DNA of 64,000 nt. Origin: Vandiemenella viatica. Taxonomy: Eukaryota > Arthropoda > Insecta > Orthoptera > Morabidae. The translations under genes were made by a program, and so were the position numbers. Below are positions 59,171 through 64,000 of this stretch, piece by piece (positions within the stretch are counted from its first letter, which is position 1; every line of letters begins with the position of its first letter). The notes under the pieces were generated by a model. That model did no database searches, had not been told where the DNA came from, and was given only the letters and a program-made list of their open reading frames with translations. The DNA lies in the NCBI GenBank assembly GCA_031002005.1, contig JARYHS010006964.1, forward strand, positions 1,612,001-1,676,000. Direction: 5' to 3'.

Positions 59171-59551
59171 TGATAAATCTTTTCTGTGCATGGCATTTGT
59201 TAAAATAGTATATTATTGGTATGTTTTGTTGAAAATAATACTTTTATCATTGCTCCTGTAGAAATCCTGCTGTGGTGGTTTCTACTGTTACTAACAATAG
59301 AAGAACATAAAGTAAAAATTGAATACCAAAATAAATGTTCTGAGGCATGTAAGCTTCAGAAGCCTCCTGAGTGAACGTTGTAATAAGGGTTTAAGGAATT
59401 GAGAGATTTTTCAACAGTGGGTATGTGAACTGGAGACCATGATAGACCAATTTTTATTTTTTGATGTAATATACATGATATAATGGTGTCTATGTTAATT
59501 TTTGATTCATGCTTATTACTACAAGAAAATTACTTCTCTCTTATTTTGCAG

Positions 59552-60095
59552 GACAAAGATTTATCTATGAAAAAAATTAAATACTGTGCTGTACATAAAA
59601 TTATTATAGTGTGCAGGAGCATCTGTGTTATCTGACAGTGACAAGTACACCTTTACTCTGATTTGATGTGGGTGGTAACAGTGTATTTAACAAGACCAGT
59701 GGCAGCACCATGTCATTTGTGTGTGTGTCGCAGTATATGTGTGCAATATGTCTTCAATATTTATCAACAAAAGAGTTGCTAATCAGGCATGTTTTTACTC
59801 ATGATCTTTCTGCAAATACACCATCATATATTTGTCAAGAATGTGGTCAGGTATTCTTAAAAAAATCAGTGTTATGTGCACATGATTTCCACCACATCAA
59901 GAAAAATAATTTTGAAATTTCATGTGCATTATGTGCACAGACATTTGTATCTGGGTGCTGTCTAACAAAACATGTATTTAGTCATATCTCAGATATTTCC
60001 GCTCCCTTATTTGTTTGTACATATTGCTTGAAAGTGTTTGAAGATAGCACCAAACTTTATCTTCATAAGTACACCAACAGCACTTCAAAAAGAAG
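59552..60095 (+). CDS. Four-finger C2H2 exon, arm 2 copy
   Basis: The splice acceptor TTCTCTCTTATTTTGCAG ends at 59551. An in-frame stop at 59659 makes the first part untranslated. ATG at 59710 stands in CACCATGT. The coding part is 59710-60095, ending at the strong donor AAG-GTAAGT, so splicing would occur before the apparent stop TAA. It encodes 128 codons with three C2H2 fingers and a fourth missing its last His. It differs from arm 1 at, for example, MSFVCV (MSFLCV) and HDLSAN (HDLFAN), with no frame damage in either. Predicted nuclear DNA- or RNA-binding; no gene name can be given. Confidence 0.55.
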
Positions 60096-60254
60096 GTAAG
60101 TTCTTGGATAGTATTTTTATGCAGCAGTCATTTTGATCTTAGTAATTAGCTATAAAAATGGTTACCTCTTATGATTAAATTTTTTTACATTATAACTGGA
60201 GTTATATCGCCTTGATTAGCACTAGTTTAATCAATTGAATAGTTAATAAAAAAG

Positions 60255-61571
60255 TTTACCTTATGAAGGAAGTATAATCCATGCAAGAAGAGGATTATTG
60301 TATCTAATAAGCTCACTCTTCTTTGCATTGACCTTCATCCCATGTTGTCTCTTCCAGCTAGTTATTCTAGCTAGATCACCCTGCAACTTTTTACAGTCTT
60401 CTACCATTTTGGTCCTATTATATAAAATTATGTCATCTATAAACAATCTAACTTCTGATAGTAAACCATTAACACAACCATTCATTAGAATAATGTAATA
60501 ACAATGATACAAATAGACTACTGTCTAGAACTCCCTTGATACTGCATTTCCTACTGCTAATTTTTTGCTTTCCAAATTCTAAGAATTATTCTACCCAGCA
60601 AATTACTTTTTTTTATCAACTCCTATAGTTTTTACCTTATTGCTCACTCTGTCCAAATCTTTTGAAATATCTAGTTCTACACCATCACCTTGATCCACCT
60701 CTGCCCATTTCAGCAGAAATAACTTGCATATAGTCTATTAACTGTGAATTGCATGAATTTCCTTGCATAAAGCCATGTTGCCGACTTCCAAACCACTTAT
60801 ATTCCTCACAGAACATGTCTGATATGGTTGCATATTACTCTCTCCATTAATTTTCCTACCACTTGCATCAAACTTATGGGCCTCTAGTTTTCGACCCTAT
60901 TTGTCACCTTACTTTTATGGCCTTGTACAACTATCGAACTTTTCCAGTCATGTGATAAGCAGACTCAATTTAAATAATGTTTCAAGATAAGGTATAATGT
61001 CACATCCTGCAATCTTTAAAACATTCATAATAATATTATTCATACTGGAACCCGTTACACTTTTTTAGTTTCCTTAGTTCCTTCACAATATCTTCATATT
61101 AAATTTCTAATTTTTTACTCTGTTCACTTCCAATTTTGTGGATAGGATCATTTTCTGATATACTCCTATCATTATTGAATCAAAGTCCCTAATAGTCTTA
61201 CTAATCCAGTTGCTTAATAACTCTGCCTTTTTAAAATTCTCAATTACTTCTTTCCATCCTTGTCTATAACTGTCTCAACACCCTCTCTTCCCCTCAGTTT
61301 TTCTGATACAGCCATAGAAATTTATATATTCAACATTCAGTGGTCCCCATGCAACAATAATATTCTTAATAAACTCATCCTTTGCCAGTTTCTTTGATAT
61401 TATTAATTACTTGTTTAATTGTTTCATGAATTCTCAACTGCCTTGCTGTCTCTTAACTATGTTATGTCCTCATCCCAACAACCTCTTAAACCACCTCACC
61501 TTCATGTTATAGTATATAGGGTCTGTACTTTCTGTCTTGGAATAAATATTCCATTAACCTTTTTTATTATA
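60255..61571 (-). pseudogene. CR1-type LINE ORF2, uninterrupted arm 2 copy
   Basis: Same RT sequence as 39470-40214 joined to 49332-49890, without the errantivirus between. The catalytic box is LFIDDIILY (about 60430-60455), with both Asp present, unlike arm 1. Stops elsewhere keep it dead. Its upstream side ends at the Penelope-like element at 61572. Confidence 0.85.
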
Positions 61572-61661
61572 AAATTTCACAATTTTCGCAGGCGTCATTA
61601 TTGAAAATTGCACTTGCTTGTTTACTTTTGGGTTTTGCCCTGCGATTTATTTGCTGATAAC

Positions 61662-61700
61662 GCCAACGTTTCGGCCCCAACCTGGAGCCTTCATCAGGGC
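61662..61700 (-). ncRNA. Hammerhead ribozyme of the Penelope-like element
   Basis: Minus strand: GCC, CTGATGA (61691-61697), an extra A, stem II GGCTCC/GGGGCC, GAAA, minimal stem III (A-C-G-U), triplet GTT, then GGC pairing with the first GCC to give a 3-bp stem I. Same layout as 14367-14415, but with a shorter stem I and a non-GTC triplet, so probably weaker alone. Penelope-like elements are known to carry such motifs in their pseudo-LTRs. Confidence 0.7.
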
Positions 61701-61787
61701 TTCTGTCTATTTCCCCGACTAGTGCTTTTTTTTGATAGACTTTACACTTAATTCACTGTTTATTATCACAGGCAAAGATGATTTTGA

Positions 61788-64000
61788 TTATCCACCAAAG
61801 AATATTTTCTGTTCCAAAGAGGTTTCTGTATTACGGAGCAATCTTGTAGTTGTTACATGTTCATGTGCTAACACAAACTTCACCATTTGGCTTAAACCAT
61901 AGCCGCCATCTCTGTTGAAATTGTTCGGATTTTTGTAAATTTCGATGGATTCCCTTATTTTCCTTTCTAAAAAATCCTTTGGCTTTGCTATGATCCTAGT
62001 TTTATCCCACTGAATTTTGTGGCATCCTTCTACTTGATGTTCCGCCACTGCCGATTTCGTGGTTTGTTCTATTCTCGAGTGACGAAGATGTTCTTTCACC
62101 CTAACGGAGACTGCTTGGCATGTCTCACCTATGTACACCTGACCACAATCGCAGGGAATCTTATACACACCACTCGATTGTAATGGTGCTCTACAATCTT
62201 TCGCTGACCTTAAAATGCTTCTAACCTTGTTTTTACTGGTGAAGATAGGTAGGACATTGATTTTGGCCAGCACTTTACCTATCCTCTCCGTGACTCCCTT
62301 TACATATGGGAGAAGAGCCTTCTTCTTTTGTTTCATTTCTTTTTTGTGGTCGTCCTTAAGCTGTCTGCGTCTCAAAGCACGGGCTATCATCTGACCACTA
62401 TATCCATTCTGCCGTAGGGCCCAATTAAGATGGTCAGAATCCGCGATTCTCTCCACCCTATAAAATAAACTATTGATCAATGCTGTTTTTTGAGCAGGGT
62501 GATGATGGGACGTAGCATTTAAATAGCGGTCAGTATGGGTAGCTTTTCTGTAGACAGTGTGTGTTAGTTTCCCTTCTTTTCTTTTGACAAGCACATCCAA
62601 GAATGCCAGCTGTCCATACGTTTCCATTTCCATAGTGAACTTTATTTTCGGATGAATACTATTGATATGATCCAGAAAACTTTTAACTCCATTTCTCCAT
62701 GTGGCCAAACTACAAATGTGTCATCCACGAATCTAAATCAGACTGACGGTTTTTTTTTGTGGCAGTAGAAATTGCCTCACATTCAAATATTTCCATGTAC
62801 AAGTTTGCTGCCACTGGGGAGAGGGGACAGCCCATAGCTACTCCATCTTGCTGTTCATAATAATTGTTGTTCCATTGGAAATAGGTAGTTCTCAAGCAAT
62901 GCTGAAACAGCTGGCTCCATTCATGATCAAATTCTTTCTTTATGATGTCCATAACCCCTGCTATTGGGACGTTAGTGAAAAGCGAAACTACATCAAAGCT
63001 GACGAGAAGATAATTCTGTGAGAGAGAAATATTTTGTATCTTGTCCACAAATTCGTCGAGTTTCTTATGTAACTGTCTGTATGACCTATAAGTGGTTCTA
63101 ATTTTTTCGCTAAAAATTTTGCTAATCCATATGTTGGAGAGTCAATTACACTGACTATCGGACGTAGCGGTATGTCTTTCTTGTGTATTTTTGGAAGGCC
63201 TTAAAAGAGCGGAATCACTGGATTGCTGGTCAATATAGTTTGTTTCGTAGACCAATCAAGATTTAGGTTGTTTACAAGTTTCATAGTGAGATTTGCAACG
63301 TTTTCCGTTGGGTCTTTGTTTAATTTTTTGTATGTCTTGTCCGCTAATAACTGCTCAATTTTTTGTCTATAAATATTAGTGTCCAAAATCACTGTAAAAT
63401 TTCCCTTGTCCGCAGGTAGAATTGTGATGTCTGGATTCTTCTTTAACTCAAATAATGCTTTCCTTTCGTTCCCGGTAATATTGGATCTAGGTGGTTTTGC
63501 CTTCTTTAAAATAGAAGCCACTTCAATCCTTAGGTTTTCTGCCAACAATTTTGGCAAACCTTGTAATGCACGTTCTACACCAACTATCACCTCTTCTTTT
63601 GGAATTTCCCGTGAAGGCAGTGCAAATTTGAATCCCTTACTGAGAATTGAAATCTGATCCTCATTAAGTGCCATCAAAGATAGATTCCTGATTTTAGTCA
63701 TCTGTGTTGTCTTGATATCACTATTCTTGTTTAATTTATTAAATTTTTCTTTTTGTGAATTTATTACTTTGTTCCATTCGTTATAGGCCACTACCGTAAC
63801 CATTCTGTCACACTTGTTCCAAAGGAATGGTGTGATCCGATTAGACAGTGTAATTCTTAGTTGATACAACTGTTTATCCACATAGTTTAATTTTCTCCTC
63901 AAATCCTGTATATGTTCGCGAAGCAGAGCCATACTTGCTTGAGACAGAATGTTCTTTGCTTTGACAGTATCAAAATAACATTTGATTCGAACACATTTCG
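61788..64000 (-). pseudogene. Penelope-like polymerase: RT plus GIY-YIG nuclease
   Basis: Reading right to left: an N-terminal helical domain (63932 and upstream, with LLREHIQDLRRKLNYVDKQ) and the ILPADKGN motif (63390-63420). Next a GLPKIHK region, where a TAA replaces the codon before G (63201). Then [12 protein letters not shown] (62960-63000), QQDGVAMGCPLSPVAANLYM (62810-62870) and the catalytic FVDDTFVVWPHGE (62700-62730). Finally a linker and the GIY-YIG endonuclease, GVYKIPCDCGQVYIGET (62120-62180). Damage seen: that stop, a frame change near 63040, a TGA two codons before the FVDD box, and a shift at the poly-T tract at 62750. Catalytic residues of both domains are kept. The GIY-YIG type is typical of canonical Penelope elements. 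Confidence 0.92.

Larger units (their letters stand above)
55656..61571 (-). repeat. Inverted duplication, arm 2
   Basis: Reverse complement of 39470-54455 without the errantivirus. At 60815-60835 the sequence crosses the insertion point uninterrupted, with CCAT (ATGG on this strand) once only. The match ends at 61571, where a Penelope-like element begins. Confidence 0.95.
61572..64000 (-). mobile_element. Penelope-like element, runs off the window
   Basis: The 3' side (61572-61790) is a pseudo-LTR-type segment with the GTTTCGG-to-TTCATCAGG signature and a hammerhead. One minus-strand polymerase region follows to the window end and is still open there. It lies exactly where the match between the inverted arms stops, so it probably inserted into arm 2's CR1 copy. 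The left side is AAAATTTCAC against the arm. Confidence 0.93.

Overview
The window looks like a mobile-element-rich, AT-rich stretch of an insect genome. The evidence is an env-bearing Ty3/gypsy errantivirus, a piggyBac element with TTAA target sites, a hAT element with an 8-bp target duplication, CR1- and jockey-type LINEs, a Penelope-like element and tRNA-derived SINEs. The order cannot be fixed from sequence alone; the SINE resembles families I associate with orthopteroid insects, but that is weak. I see no conventional multi-exon host gene. The best host-gene candidates are a C2H2 zinc-finger exon at 31 kb (minus strand) and a four-finger C2H2 exon present twice, once in each arm of an inverted duplication.

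Layout. 0-1.3 kb: a decayed C2H2 array. 3.7-8.3 kb: two dead 3' ends of one LINE family. 8.7-17.1 kb: a hAT-like shell, a SINE, two MITEs of one family, a Penelope remnant with a complete-looking hammerhead ribozyme, and a Harbinger fragment. 17.73-20.23 kb: a hAT element bounded by GAATATGT duplications, transposase broken. 21.6-23.4 kb: an odd set of tandem, inverted and direct repeats. 27.05-29.41 kb: a piggyBac element whose transposase is one frame broken only by two stop codons. 31-31.9 kb: zinc-finger exon. 33.05-38.6 kb: a 2.77-kb tandem duplication carrying CR1 ORF1 (PHD-like finger, coiled coil, esterase-like tail), running on into CR1 ORF2.

At 40215-49327 a 9.1-kb errantivirus with nearly identical LTRs sits inside the CR1 reverse transcriptase. 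Its gag and pol frames are joined by a textbook -1 frameshift signal: TTTAAAC, a 6-nt spacer, then a hairpin. Further frame breaks lie between protease and RT, at the integrase C-terminus and in env.

The largest structure is an inverted duplication: 39.47-54.46 kb matches the reverse complement of 55.66-61.57 kb, around a gap of exactly 1000 N. The second arm has the empty pre-integration site of the errantivirus, which independently confirms the element ends and its CCAT duplication, and its CR1 is instead abutted by a Penelope-like element (61.57 kb to the window end) that also carries a hammerhead core. The arms may be a real palindrome or two haplotypes misjoined in inverted orientation. 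Both arms share older insertions (SINE, jockey LINE, MITE), so the order of events can be read.
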